From the IMG/VR virus record IMGVR_UViG_3300049489_000088, positions 1-30,118 of that record: 30,118 nt of DNA; one strand, 5' to 3'. Positions within the stretch are counted from its first letter, which is position 1; every line of letters begins with the position of its first letter. Below the pieces are notes generated by a model, which was not told where the DNA came from, did not search any database, and worked only from the letters and a program-made list of their open reading frames with translations. The translations under genes and the position numbers were made by a program. Source of the DNA: a virus. Positions 16,954-24,169 of the stretch are shown here, piece after piece.

Positions 16954-17787
16954 CTACAGGCCGAGCAGGTATTCGATCTCGGCATAGATGTTCATGTAGC
17001 CGTCAGCGGCAGTGCCTGCGGTGCCAGCGGCGCATTCGACGTCGATCACCGAGCCCTCGTGGAATTCGTTCGCGGCGGTGATCGCGGTACCGGCGAGCTT
17101 CGCGCCGAGCAGGTCGGCGGTCGCCCAGGTGATTACGCCACCGGTCACGTCCACCGTGTCGATTTCGAGATTGAAGGTCGCGGTCGAATCGACGTCGGTC
17201 ATGGGTTCGGAAACGATGCCGTACACGCCGAGAATCAGGCCGTGGTTCGAGCATTCGACGCCGGTAGCGTGATTGCCGGCGGATTCGACGCCGTTGACCG
17301 TCGCGATGAATCGCTGTTCCTGTCCCCAGCCGGAGAGTGCGAGCAGCGCGAGTTCGGCAGTCGAGAAGAACAGCGCGTCACAGGTGGTGCCGGTGACCCA
17401 CTGGAGGACGATGCCGATCGGCGCGCCGAGCGTCGGTCGGGTCAGGGTGAACGTCGCGTCGTCGGTCGCATAGACCTTGCGGCCGTTCTGCGCGCTGGCC
17501 GATACGCCAGTCACAGAGACACGGCGCACCTGGCTCGTGAGCTGCACCGGGCTTTTGGTCCCGCCAGAAGCGGTGCCGGTCGCCCGGAAGCCGGTGAAGC
17601 CTACAGGCTGCATGAAATTCTCGTCGTTGAACGGAGTCACGCGGCCCTGACTGGCCCCGGTGCCGTGCGTGTAGGTGAACATGCCGACATACGCGCCGGC
17701 GTACAGCTCCGCAGCGTTGACCAGTTCAGCGTCAACGGCCGCAGCGGATCGGGCCTCGATGCTGGTAGAGTTCGCGGAAAGCGCCAT
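16954..17787 (-). CDS. capsid decoration / cement-like protein
   Basis: A 277-residue beta-rich protein with AGGAGA before its ATG at 17787. It begins MALSANSTSIEARS and has segments YVGMFTYTHGTGASQGRV and KVYATDDATFTLTRPT, the latter resembling DUF2190-type capsid cement proteins ('KVYATDDxTFT'). Near the C-terminus the sequence GSVIDVECAAGTAGTAADG leads into a final strand IYAEIEYLLGL. Its position between protease-scaffold and major capsid genes is the standard place for decoration proteins. It is longer than the usual ~110-residue DUF2190 cement protein, so part may be a second domain. Confidence 0.65.
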   Translation of the reverse strand: MALSANSTSIEARSAAAVDAELVNAAELYAGAYVGMFTYTHGTGASQGRVTPFNDENFMQPVGFTGFRATGTASGGTKSPVQLTSQVRRVSVTGVSASAQNGRKVYATDDATFTLTRPTLGAPIGIVLQWVTGTTCDALFFSTAELALLALSGWGQEQRFIATVNGVESAGNHATGVECSNHGLILGVYGIVSEPMTDVDSTATFNLEIDTVDVTGGVITWATADLLGAKLAGTAITAANEFHEGSVIDVECAAGTAGTAADGYMNIYAEIEYLLGL

Positions 17788-17861
17788 GACGTTCTCTCCT
17801 GATTCCGTGGCCGTTTTCTGTCCGGGTCAAACAGCGAGCCGCACGCGCGGCAGTACGCTGG

Positions 17862-18575
17862 CTATTCCTCGTCGAATTTCGCGCGGGTCGTGATCATCTG
17901 AGGGGCAACGTCCATGTTGATCCGCAGATACTCGGCAGCAGACAGGCGGGTATACGCACGCTGCGACAGCCATTCGCGGTGGTGCCGCGATGCGAGCTTC
18001 AACGCCTCGGGGCCTCGCGATTGATAGGCGAGGACTTCAGCGGGGGTGCCCGCGGCGGCCGGGGCGGTGCTGGACGTCGGCGGCTCTTTGGTCCCGGTAG
18101 CCATCACGGCGTCGCAGAAGGCTGTGACAGCGGCATCGCCACCAGCGAGCGCGTAGCGGGACAGCTGCACCTCGATGTCGGTCGGCAGCGCGTATCCTGC
18201 GAGCCGAGCGAGAGCGGCCTTGACCGACTTCTCGCGCTTCGCGTCGTCGCCCATCATCTTCACCTGGCCGGCGAGAGCGGCGACCTGGCCGGCGAGAGCG
18301 GCAGGCTCATTCCCAGCCGAGGCGGACATGCCGGCGGCCGGAGCGCCACCAGCACCCATCGCTGGCTCGCTACCGCCACCACCGCAGGCGACGAGCAGTT
18401 CATCGAGCTTCGCGGCAAGCGGAGTCATCGCGGCGGAGATTGCCGCAGTCATCGCCTTTCCGATAGCGAGGATGTCGGCATCTCCGAGCATTGCCTTGAC
18501 CTCTGGAGCGACTTCAGGGGCTGCCGGTTCAGGGGCAACCGCCGGTGCGTCAGGCTTCTTGGGATCGTCTGCCAT
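17862..18575 (-). CDS. nested in-frame start for scaffold protein
   Basis: Within the protease gene an ATG at 18575-18573 is preceded by GGAGGAAATC, an excellent Shine-Dalgarno at five-base spacing. It opens the same reading frame and would give a 237-residue protein beginning MADDPKKPDAPAVAPEP, exactly where the protease domain ends and the scaffold domain begins. This is the arrangement known from Mu I/Z and lambda C/Nu3, in which the scaffold is made in excess from an internal start. The site and frame are seen; its use is inferred. Confidence 0.72.
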   Translation of the reverse strand: MADDPKKPDAPAVAPEPAAPEVAPEVKAMLGDADILAIGKAMTAAISAAMTPLAAKLDELLVACGGGGSEPAMGAGGAPAAGMSASAGNEPAALAGQVAALAGQVKMMGDDAKREKSVKAALARLAGYALPTDIEVQLSRYALAGGDAAVTAFCDAVMATGTKEPPTSSTAPAAAGTPAEVLAYQSRGPEALKLASRHHREWLSQRAYTRLSAAEYLRINMDVAPQMITTRAKFDEE

Positions 18576-19163
18576 GATTTCCTCCGAGAACGAAACAGCC
18601 AGGCGGTTGCCGGACATGGCGAATTGTGCGGGTGCCGATGCCGCGAACATTGCGGCAGACGCGGCAATCGAGAACGTCTTGGCCTCGCCTTTGGCGACGC
18701 GCAAGAGCGGGAATTGGAACTGCGGTGCGCTGGACTGCATCAGCGCGAGAGACGAAATCTCCGGCTCGTCGATGTCGTTGATCTCGACCGATCGATACGG
18801 GAGACGGCCAGCGGCCATGCGCTGGTAGATGTCGTCCGGGATCTCGACCAGGTCTGCGTAGAGAACAGCGCGCTTTTCGCCGTTGTAATCAGAGGCGGCG
18901 ACGCGGACCGGAAGGATCTTCCCGGCGTCAGGCACCTCGCCGCCGAAGCAGCCGTGGTGCCCGATGTGCAGCGGGGCAAGATACCCGCTTTTTGCCTTGG
19001 CCCCAGACGTCGCGAGCGCCTGCTTGAGCCACGTTTCGTCGATCAGCTTGGCCTTGTCGCGGCCAGTAGGGATGCTGATTTCCGCGAAGATCGGAACATC
19101 TCGGACGGTCCAAGTCCCGTCGGAGTCCTGCTCCGATTGGTAGGTGACACCGACTTTCGCCAT
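17862..19163 (-). CDS. Mu I-like prohead protease with C-terminal scaffold domain
   Basis: A 433-residue protein. The ATG at 19163 (MAKVGVTYQSE) follows GGAGG by eight bases; a TTG seven codons earlier is less likely. Residues 1-190 form a protease of the Mu I type: the His motif LHIGHHG at 65-71 and YRSVEIN at 123-129 supply the probable catalytic His and Ser. From about residue 197 the sequence becomes Ala, Pro and Glu rich (APAVAPEPAAPEVAPEV), then helical with repeats of ALAGQVA, the signature of an internal scaffold. The C-terminal 60 residues are helical and charged. The protease would mature the prohead and clear the scaffold. Neighbouring capsid genes agree. Confidence 0.8.
   Translation of the reverse strand: MAKVGVTYQSEQDSDGTWTVRDVPIFAEISIPTGRDKAKLIDETWLKQALATSGAKAKSGYLAPLHIGHHGCFGGEVPDAGKILPVRVAASDYNGEKRAVLYADLVEIPDDIYQRMAAGRLPYRSVEINDIDEPEISSLALMQSSAPQFQFPLLRVAKGEAKTFSIAASAAMFAASAPAQFAMSGNRLAVSFSEEIMADDPKKPDAPAVAPEPAAPEVAPEVKAMLGDADILAIGKAMTAAISAAMTPLAAKLDELLVACGGGGSEPAMGAGGAPAAGMSASAGNEPAALAGQVAALAGQVKMMGDDAKREKSVKAALARLAGYALPTDIEVQLSRYALAGGDAAVTAFCDAVMATGTKEPPTSSTAPAAAGTPAEVLAYQSRGPEALKLASRHHREWLSQRAYTRLSAAEYLRINMDVAPQMITTRAKFDEE
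18262..18303 (-). repeat. two tandem 21-bp units in scaffold region
   Basis: Two copies of a 21-bp unit lie head to tail at 18262-18282 and 18283-18303, differing at the last base. They encode two copies of a seven-residue ALAGQVA repeat in the scaffold domain, consistent with a coiled-coil heptad. The near identity suggests a recent in-frame duplication. Confidence 0.75.
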
Positions 19164-19182
19164 GCCTTCCGCCTCCGCTGGC

Positions 19183-19227
19183 AACCGTTACTCTCGGTTG
19201 TCGCGGAAACGGTTCGTGACGTGTCAA
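19183..19227 (-). promoter_or_regulatory. inverted repeat and TTGACA element ahead of capsid genes
   Basis: The 69-base gap upstream of the protease gene holds AACCGTT at 19183-19189 and its complement AACGGTT at 19208-19214, separated by 18 bases. A perfect TTGACA lies on the minus strand at 19227-19222, but no good TATAAT match occurs 16-18 bases downstream. It may be a weak or activator-dependent promoter with an operator-like dyad for the head genes, or chance. This is one of few non-coding gaps over 60 bases. Confidence 0.28.
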
Positions 19228-19232
19228 GTGTT

Positions 19233-19484
19233 TTATTTTCGGCGCGGGTGCCGATTGAGCATCCGGTGTGCCTGCACGCGATGCCGCTGCATCGCGGCGT
19301 ACCCTCGCACTCGGTGTCCGCACTCGGAGCAGCGATACCAGGTGTCGCCGTGCGCGCTGGCGCGGTGAGCGCGCAGCGCAATCACGGACACGAACATCTC
19401 GCCGCACTCGCGGCAGATGCGCGGAGGCTCTCCGCTGGTGTTTCCGGGACGATTGGTTCCAGCACCGGAATATGGCTCGTTCAT
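19233..19484 (-). CDS. double C2H2 zinc-finger protein
   Basis: An 83-residue protein with GAGGAG four bases before its ATG at 19484. It has two canonical C2H2 zinc fingers of identical spacing (C-x2-C-x12-H-x4-H): finger one uses C24, C27, H40 and H45; finger two uses C52, C55, H68 and H73. The fingers are nearly adjacent, and the basic C-terminus ends HRMLNRHPRRK. The first ~20 residues are polar and probably disordered. C2H2 fingers usually bind DNA or RNA, so this could be a regulator or a DNA-binding virion component. It lies between the repeat protein and the capsid cassette, just upstream of a gap with an inverted repeat that could be a target. Confidence 0.8.
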   Translation of the reverse strand: MNEPYSGAGTNRPGNTSGEPPRICRECGEMFVSVIALRAHRASAHGDTWYRCSECGHRVRGYAAMQRHRVQAHRMLNRHPRRK

Positions 19485-19493
19485 TCGGCTCCT

Positions 19494-20474
19494 CTACACG
19501 ATCAGTCCGGCCGCGATCAGATGCGGGAGTAGAGCCGCAGCGTCCGCAGCGCCGACGTGGACATGCGGGAACGGCAGGATCATCAGCTCTGTCGATCCGT
19601 TCGGCGATGTCTCCCACGCTGGTGCTACGGTGACTGCGAGAGTGCTACCGTCGTACGCGGTGATGCGCCGCGCCTGCCCTGCTCCAGTCCCAGCCGTCAG
19701 CAGCACCATGCCGTGGACGTAGTAATCGTCCACCGTGGACGCGCCGGCGGACAGCGTCACGGACGTTGACGCGCCAGACGCAGCGGAGCCGGAATACATC
19801 GTCGGAGTCGCAATCGCGTTCAGGAGCGCGCCCATCGTGCCTGCGACATTGTTCGACGATGCGATTGCACCCCACACAGCAGCGCCGACGTTGCCAGTGG
19901 TCAACCCGGTTCCGGTCACAGTGATGCTCGCGGCCATGTCGCCGGTCGCGGTCGCTCCAGCGGCAGACACCGTCCCGCTGCCGGTCAGCGACGCCAACAG
20001 GCTAGCGAGCGCGCCCATCGCGGCAGCCGATATCGTCCCGCTCCCGGATAGGGACGCCTCGGCCTGCAACACACCGAGCATATCTGCCGACGTAATGTCT
20101 CCACTACCAGACAGAGACGCTGCCGCAGATACGATCAGGCCGAGGTCGGCGAGCGTGATATCCCCGCTGCCGGTCAGCGCAGCCTCGGCGTTCAGCCCGC
20201 CGGCGAGATTCCCGGCAGTCACCCCGCTGTCGATATCGTTGATCCGCGCCGACATCTCCCCGGCTATCAGCGGTGGGCAGAGCGAGTCCGGCGGGTACGT
20301 CCCGGTCGGTTTCGCAGCGAGTGCCAGCACCGTGCTGGCGTGGCACTGCCTGATCCAGCACTTCCACCCGTAGCCCTTGTAGTTCGCGCCGACGGACAGG
20401 GGCTGCGGCCCGCCCGTGGGCCAGCCACGGAACGCGCCGAGCGTCAGCCGGTTGATGTTGCCGAGCAGGCCCAT
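19494..20474 (-). CDS. virion protein with 21-residue tandem repeats
   Basis: A 326-residue protein. Residues 1-90 include an unusual segment with two cysteines (YGWKCWIRQCHA). Residues ~95-200 contain four to five tandem 21-residue units with the core (A/S)L(T/S)GSG(D/T)I(T/S)xAxxxG, a pattern expected to form a repetitive beta or helical stalk. A segment NVGAAVWGAIAS follows, typical of phage proteins that carry such repeats. The C-terminal 120 residues look globular, with DDYYVHGMVLLTAGTGAGQ and RRITAYDGSTLAVTVAPAW. It may be a fibre-like capsid or tail appendage. No enzymatic motif is seen. Confidence 0.65.
   Translation of the reverse strand: MGLLGNINRLTLGAFRGWPTGGPQPLSVGANYKGYGWKCWIRQCHASTVLALAAKPTGTYPPDSLCPPLIAGEMSARINDIDSGVTAGNLAGGLNAEAALTGSGDITLADLGLIVSAAASLSGSGDITSADMLGVLQAEASLSGSGTISAAAMGALASLLASLTGSGTVSAAGATATGDMAASITVTGTGLTTGNVGAAVWGAIASSNNVAGTMGALLNAIATPTMYSGSAASGASTSVTLSAGASTVDDYYVHGMVLLTAGTGAGQARRITAYDGSTLAVTVAPAWETSPNGSTELMILPFPHVHVGAADAAALLPHLIAAGLIV
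19972..20190 (-). repeat. 63-bp tandem repeat array within gene
   Basis: Related units begin near 19972, 20035, 20098 and 20161, a constant 63-bp spacing. They encode the 21-residue GSG-centred repeat of the surrounding gene. The units have diverged at many third positions, so the array is not a very recent expansion. Confidence 0.7.
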
Positions 20475-20477
20475 CTA

Positions 20478-21671
20478 CTACGACCATCCGAAGTTCAGTC
20501 GTCCGTCGAACGCGCTATTTGCCGGAGTCGCGACACCGGACTTGCTCAGCCAGTATAGTGCTGCCCCGTCGTACACGCGGGGGAAGCTGGGGAACATCAT
20601 CTGTGTGAAGTCCATGAACGTTGCTTGCCCAAGCACCTGGAGCGGGATTTCCGCGAGCGGGACGTACAACGCGACAGCGTACATGCCGGACGTGTAGGTC
20701 GCGTTGTTCCGCACCGTCTGAATCGTGCGGATGCCGCGATCCGTTGCTTGCAGTGGGATGCCGGGGCCGAACTTACCTGCGCCGGTTGCCCCGCTGTAGA
20801 GGACGTGCGATGCGGTCGCTGCCGTCTTGCCGATGGGCGCGGATGGGCTGGTCGGAGTCGCGCGTCCAGTCGCTGCCGTGCTTTGGTATCCGAGTGTGAG
20901 TTGTGGGGTACCAGCGCCGAGCGCGGTTGCCTGCGGGTTGAAAAACACGGCCTGCACGCCAGCACCATCCGAGTATCGCGGGAGCCGGACGTCGACCACG
21001 TTTGTGCCAGAGCCCGCATCCGTGTACGCAATCGCGGTAGCGGCAATTGCGTTCGTGCGCGAGGTCGCGAGGCGGCAGGTCGTCGATGATACCCGGATCG
21101 TGTAGTAGTCGGTCGCCGCGCTGATGCCGGTCGGCAATGCGCCACCGGAGTTGCGGAACCGGACCTTGCTCAAGTTCTGGATGTCGTTCGTGTACGTCGC
21201 CAGCAGGCCGGACGACGAACTGAACGTCACAGTCTCGCCGCCGCCAGTCGCCGTCCCGTCGTCGTACGGCCAGATCACAGTCTGCGCGGTCGTGGTCGTA
21301 ACCGTGGTAACGCGGAAGAAACCAAGCACGTCAATCAGCTGGAGCGTGTTCGGCACCGTTGTAGCAGCGGATGTAACCGCATACGCGGACAGCAGCGTCT
21401 TGTAGTCGTCGCCTGCCGCACCGATATCGCCGCCGTGGTAGATGCACCCGGCGTTGGTCGTTTGATCCGTCAGCGACTGGAACAGCAGATTCGTCCCTGC
21501 ATCGAAGATCGCGTCCGCTTGCGGGTAGCCACCGCCGCGAAACAGCGTGTGCCATTCATTCGCGACCGCAGCAGCCGTCGGATTGAACTGTTTCGTGAAC
21601 GGCATGGACCACAGTTTGCCGTCCGCGCTGATAGCGTCGATCATTCCGTCGTTCGACGAGAATCCTGCCAT
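20478..21671 (-). CDS. virion protein, paralogue of the upstream 286-residue protein, with inserted domain
   Basis: A 397-residue protein starting at a TAATG overlap. It shares landmarks with the upstream gene: a segment near DDYKTLLSAYAVTSAATTVP, then a core with RLPRYSDGAGVQAVFF, DRGIRTIQTV and a C-terminal ALYVPLAEIPL. Between the N-terminal part and RLPRYSDG it holds an extra ~85-residue domain (TVTFSSSSGLLATYTND, LPTGISAATDYYTIRVSS, AIAYTDAGSGTN) that I recognise as a widespread insertable phage Ig-like domain. A structural role is likely; position relative to the capsid cassette suggests a head or neck appendage. Confidence 0.62.
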   Translation of the reverse strand: MAGFSSNDGMIDAISADGKLWSMPFTKQFNPTAAAVANEWHTLFRGGGYPQADAIFDAGTNLLFQSLTDQTTNAGCIYHGGDIGAAGDDYKTLLSAYAVTSAATTVPNTLQLIDVLGFFRVTTVTTTTAQTVIWPYDDGTATGGGETVTFSSSSGLLATYTNDIQNLSKVRFRNSGGALPTGISAATDYYTIRVSSTTCRLATSRTNAIAATAIAYTDAGSGTNVVDVRLPRYSDGAGVQAVFFNPQATALGAGTPQLTLGYQSTAATGRATPTSPSAPIGKTAATASHVLYSGATGAGKFGPGIPLQATDRGIRTIQTVRNNATYTSGMYAVALYVPLAEIPLQVLGQATFMDFTQMMFPSFPRVYDGAALYWLSKSGVATPANSAFDGRLNFGWS

Positions 21672-22531
21672 TAGACTGCACTCCAGATAGTAGTCACGCT
21701 GCCGACGATCTGTGCACCAGCGATAGTCCCACTGGGCTTGCAGACGAGATTCAGATACGCATCATCCACGATGGTCGGTTGCATCGAGAAGTCTCGCCAC
21801 ATGCTGAACTGATTCGGGGCCGTAATTTCATGGATCGAGAAATACGCGAGCGGCTTTACGAGCACGCAGCAGAGCAGACCTACGTCCGCGCTCAGGATTT
21901 CCACCGATTCGATGGATCGCACCCCGCTATCACCCCTCTGGAGCGCCGCATACAGGCCCACGCATCCGGCAGTCGCGGTAGCGGACGTGACGATGGTGCC
22001 GGACGTGACCTGCGTGTTGCACGTCATCGTCGCTGTCTGCCGACCTGCGGTGCCATCGCTGTTCGTGTAGTTGATCCTGAACGTTGCCCCACCGACGTAC
22101 GGGCTTTGCTCGACGACCATGATTTGCACGCCCCTGCCGTCCGTGTAGCGCGGGAGCGTGGTCGTGTTGTCCATCGTGTAGGTATCGACGTCCATCGCGA
22201 TGCCTGGGTAGTACAGCAGGTAATCGAGCAACTCGAACGTGTTCACGCCTGCGGTAGCCCCGACGGTCTGAATGTCGAACTGTGCAAGCTTCTTCTGATA
22301 CGACGCCCCCAGCGACGGCCCGTGGTCGATCCCCGCATCCGTCGAGTGTGCCATCGCCATCGCTGCCTGAGGAGTCGCGAAGTAGTACTGTGCTTTCGGA
22401 TTGCCGGGCGACATGGACAGGTCAAACCAGATCCCGCTCGCCGTAGTCTGTGTCGGGGCCTTGCTCCACGAACGGTAGAGCCTGCGTCCCTCTAGGATCG
22501 CATCCGAGACGTACAGACCGTGAGCTGACAT
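21671..22531 (-). CDS. virion protein, paralogue lacking the inserted domain
   Basis: A 286-residue protein. The ATG at 22531 (MSAHGLYVSDA) overlaps the TAA of the previous micro-gene (TAATG), so I prefer it to the longer frame starting at 22567. It contains SLGASYQKKLAQFDIQTVG, LLDYLLYYPGIAMD, TLPRYTDGRGVQIMVVEQS and DSGVRSIESVEILSADVG. These match in order the same segments of the downstream 397-residue protein, showing they arose by duplication. No signal peptide or transmembrane segment is clear. Function is unknown; the pair is probably a structural component. Confidence 0.62.
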   Translation of the reverse strand: MSAHGLYVSDAILEGRRLYRSWSKAPTQTTASGIWFDLSMSPGNPKAQYYFATPQAAMAMAHSTDAGIDHGPSLGASYQKKLAQFDIQTVGATAGVNTFELLDYLLYYPGIAMDVDTYTMDNTTTLPRYTDGRGVQIMVVEQSPYVGGATFRINYTNSDGTAGRQTATMTCNTQVTSGTIVTSATATAGCVGLYAALQRGDSGVRSIESVEILSADVGLLCCVLVKPLAYFSIHEITAPNQFSMWRDFSMQPTIVDDAYLNLVCKPSGTIAGAQIVGSVTTIWSAV

Positions 22532-22683
22532 TACTCGTCTTTCACAATCGACTGCTTGGCAATCCACTCCGTTAAGATTTTGATCTCGTCACGCAGCACG
22601 TCCTCAAGCGGGACTCCGCGTTCTTTCGCGACCACTTCCGGTCGGGGAACAAGGACGCGCGGGTACTTCTTGTATCGCAACAC
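22531..22683 (-). CDS. 50-residue basic protein, unknown
   Basis: A small gene with GTG start at 22683 and a GAGGAG site eight bases upstream. It begins two bases after the preceding stop and ends overlapping the next start. The product begins (V/M)LRYKKYPRVLVPRPEVVA and ends in a helix with LRDEIKILTEWIAKQ. It resembles small phage proteins found between structural genes, but I cannot name it. The ribosome site and coupling are the main support. Confidence 0.6.
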   Translation of the reverse strand: MLRYKKYPRVLVPRPEVVAKERGVPLEDVLRDEIKILTEWIAKQSIVKDE

Positions 22684-22685
22684 AG

Positions 22686-22802
22686 CTAAGACTCCTCAAC
22701 CTCTTCCGTCTGCGGCGCACTACACGCGCAGGCTTTGTGCGGCGTGTCGCCCTCGGCACGGACCACGATCCCGCACTCGGTACAGGTGTAGATGATGATC
22801 AT
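22686..22802 (-). CDS. 38-residue zinc-ribbon-like micro-protein
   Basis: The ATG at 22802 overlaps the TGA of the preceding gene (ATGA). The product begins MIIIYTCTECGIVVRAEG and has a second pair in ACACSAP, giving C7-x2-C10 and C25-x-C27, a plausible single zinc site. The remaining C-terminal ten residues are acidic. It resembles the next upstream protein around the first Cys pair, suggesting a duplicated micro-gene. Function unknown; such proteins may bind nucleic acid or a partner protein. Confidence 0.6.
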   Translation of the reverse strand: MIIIYTCTECGIVVRAEGDTPHKACACSAPQTEEVEES

Positions 22803-22966
22803 TGCCGCTCACCCGCGACACGGGACTTTCCGCGCATCACACCAGCGCAACTGGCAATCACCGCAGCCTGGTGATGGTCGCAGGCACGGACAATCGCCCC
22901 GTCGATGATCCGCACCTCGCCGCCGCATGCCGTGCAGTTGTATGTCGTGGGTTGCTTTTCGCTCAT
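22799..22966 (-). CDS. 55-residue zinc-ribbon-like protein
   Basis: The ATG at 22966 overlaps the stop of the upstream gene by ATGA. The product starts MSEKQPTTYNCTACGGEVR, with C11 and C14, followed by ACDHHQ around residue 29 and C40; the two His residues after C29 could also bind metal. It ends in a basic segment (RGKSRVAGERQ). It looks like the more complete relative of the 38-residue protein downstream. Coupling on both sides supports it as real. Role unknown. Confidence 0.6.
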   Translation of the reverse strand: MSEKQPTTYNCTACGGEVRIIDGAIVRACDHHQAAVIASCAGVMRGKSRVAGERQ

Positions 22967-23400
22967 GATTCCGTCACCTCCAGCGCGCCGATAGCAAACT
23001 GAGGCTGGATCAGGTTAGCCACCGCGAGTGAGGACGTGAGCGCACCGGCATACAGCACGCGCCCACCGCCGGCGGAGTCGCGGCCGACGGCAACGTGCGT
23101 GATCGTCGCGCCAGTCACGCCACACTGCGCAAACTGGATCAGCGCCGCGTTCTGCGTCACGCCACCTACGGCAGCATCCCAGCCTGCGTACGCTACACGA
23201 GACACCGCCACACGGACATAGTTCGTGTACGCTGTCTCGTTCGTCGTCTGCAACCCGCCGACACCGGGGTCAGCGGTATGCAGCGATAGATACAGGTCGG
23301 TATTCGGGGACGTCGAATCGTTCTCCGCGAATCCGTTGAACGTGATCCCGTTGAAAATTAGGTCGATGATGTCGTTGCAGGTGTCGGTTGCCTTGGGCAT
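22963..23400 (-). CDS. Gp80-like phage virion protein
   Basis: A 145-residue protein with AGGAGAGG before its ATG at 23400. It contains LYLSLHTADPGVGGLQTTNE, then YTNYVRVAVSR and ITHVAVGRDSAGGGRVLYAG. This is the pattern of a small protein family often annotated as phage tail fibre or Gp80-like: 'YLSLHTADPG.....NE..Y..Y.R..V.R', then 'ithf.vg....g.G.ll..g.L'. These are thought to be virion components. Its location next to the portal and head genes rather than the tail cluster means it may decorate the head. The family match is recalled rather than searched. Confidence 0.72.
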   Translation of the reverse strand: MPKATDTCNDIIDLIFNGITFNGFAENDSTSPNTDLYLSLHTADPGVGGLQTTNETAYTNYVRVAVSRVAYAGWDAAVGGVTQNAALIQFAQCGVTGATITHVAVGRDSAGGGRVLYAGALTSSLAVANLIQPQFAIGALEVTES

Positions 23401-23411
23401 TTGCGCCTCTC

Positions 23412-23675
23412 CTATGTCTTGGTCACGGATGTCAGATTGCCCGCGGTATACGCGAGCGTGAGCGTCGCAACAATCGTCCCGCCTGCGCCGCCGGTGCGGA
23501 ACACCACGCCGGTCAGGTCGGCACCTGTGTACGATAGAGCAACGTAGTCATATTCGGCCGGGACCATCCGGCCAATGTCGAGAGTCTTGAGCGCAGCACC
23601 AGCGCGACCGATCTCGTCATATCGCGATTCGGCCGGGTCGTGCCCGAATAGGATCGTCCTGTTATCCACGCGCAA
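23412..23675 (-). CDS. small phage structural-cluster protein, unknown
   Basis: An 87-residue protein. The start is either TTG at 23675 or GTG at 23669, both overlapping the end of the preceding gene. It reads RVDNRTILFGHDPAESRYDE, then LKTLDIGRMVPAEYDYVALS, and ends GGTIVATLTLAYTAGNLTSV. This final beta-hairpin-like ending is typical of a small phage protein family found beside head genes; I know of no assigned activity. No membrane segment or catalytic residue was seen. Confidence 0.6.
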   Translation of the reverse strand: MRVDNRTILFGHDPAESRYDEIGRAGAALKTLDIGRMVPAEYDYVALSYTGADLTGVVFRTGGAGGTIVATLTLAYTAGNLTSVTKT

Positions 23676-24162
23676 GCTGCAATCCGACTGGCGATTCGTT
23701 GCCCATGCGCGCGATCTCGTCGTCCGTCAGCGCGCGAACCATCAGTAGACCATGTTTGAGCAGGACCGTTTTCGTTCCTGGAACGTCGCCGCATCCGCGC
23801 AGGAGTTCTGCGCAGATTGCGTATGCGACCGCTTTGCGCGACACGCTCCAGCGAGTCGCGTCCTGCGGTACGCCACGGACACCAACCGGATAGGCTGCTG
23901 TCACAGCCCATTGCCAGCGGTAGCCGAACGCGGCACCCTTCGTGACCGCGAGCGACGCAACCCAGCGCTGGCCGGATACTATGATCGGGAAAGCACACTG
24001 CGGAGGGATCGGCTTCGACGCGTCCTGATGCGGGTGCTGCATCGCGATCTTCTGCCGCGATGTCGATCCGATGTCGTCCCGTAGCGCCGATGCTGCGCCG
24101 CGCGCGATGTCCATCGCGTTCATTCTGGGATGCTGACCGTTGATCCTGAGTTGTCGCATTGC
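23662..24162 (-). CDS. head-cluster protein, unknown function
   Basis: A 166-residue protein. The ATG at 24162 (MRQLRINGQHP) is chosen because AAAGG lies upstream and the longer frame would overlap the preceding gene by 29 bases. The sequence has a helical stretch near ARGAASALRDDIG, then IIVSGQRWVASLAVTKGAAF and WQWAVTAAYPVGVRG. A helical ending follows, with SRKAVAYAICAELLRGCGD. Location right after the Mu F-like minor head gene suggests a head-associated or regulatory role. Family not recognised. Confidence 0.58.
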   Translation of the reverse strand, partial: AMRQLRINGQHPRMNAMDIARGAASALRDDIGSTSRQKIAMQHPHQDASKPIPPQCAFPIIVSGQRWVASLAVTKGAAFGYRWQWAVTAAYPVGVRGVPQDATRWSVSRKAVAYAICAELLRGCGDVPGTKTVLLKHGLLMVRALTDDEIARMGNESPVGLQLARG

Positions 24163-24169
24163 CGCCCTT

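Noticed and set aside
17788-17861. 74-base gap between decoration and protease genes
   Set aside because: Beyond the ribosome site for the decoration gene nearest 17788, I found no convincing promoter, terminator hairpin with T tract or small ORF.
17979-19532. 517-codon open frame on the plus strand
   Set aside because: It is antisense to the protease-scaffold and zinc-finger genes. The product is Arg/Gly rich without domain features, so it is best explained by codon bias of the real genes.
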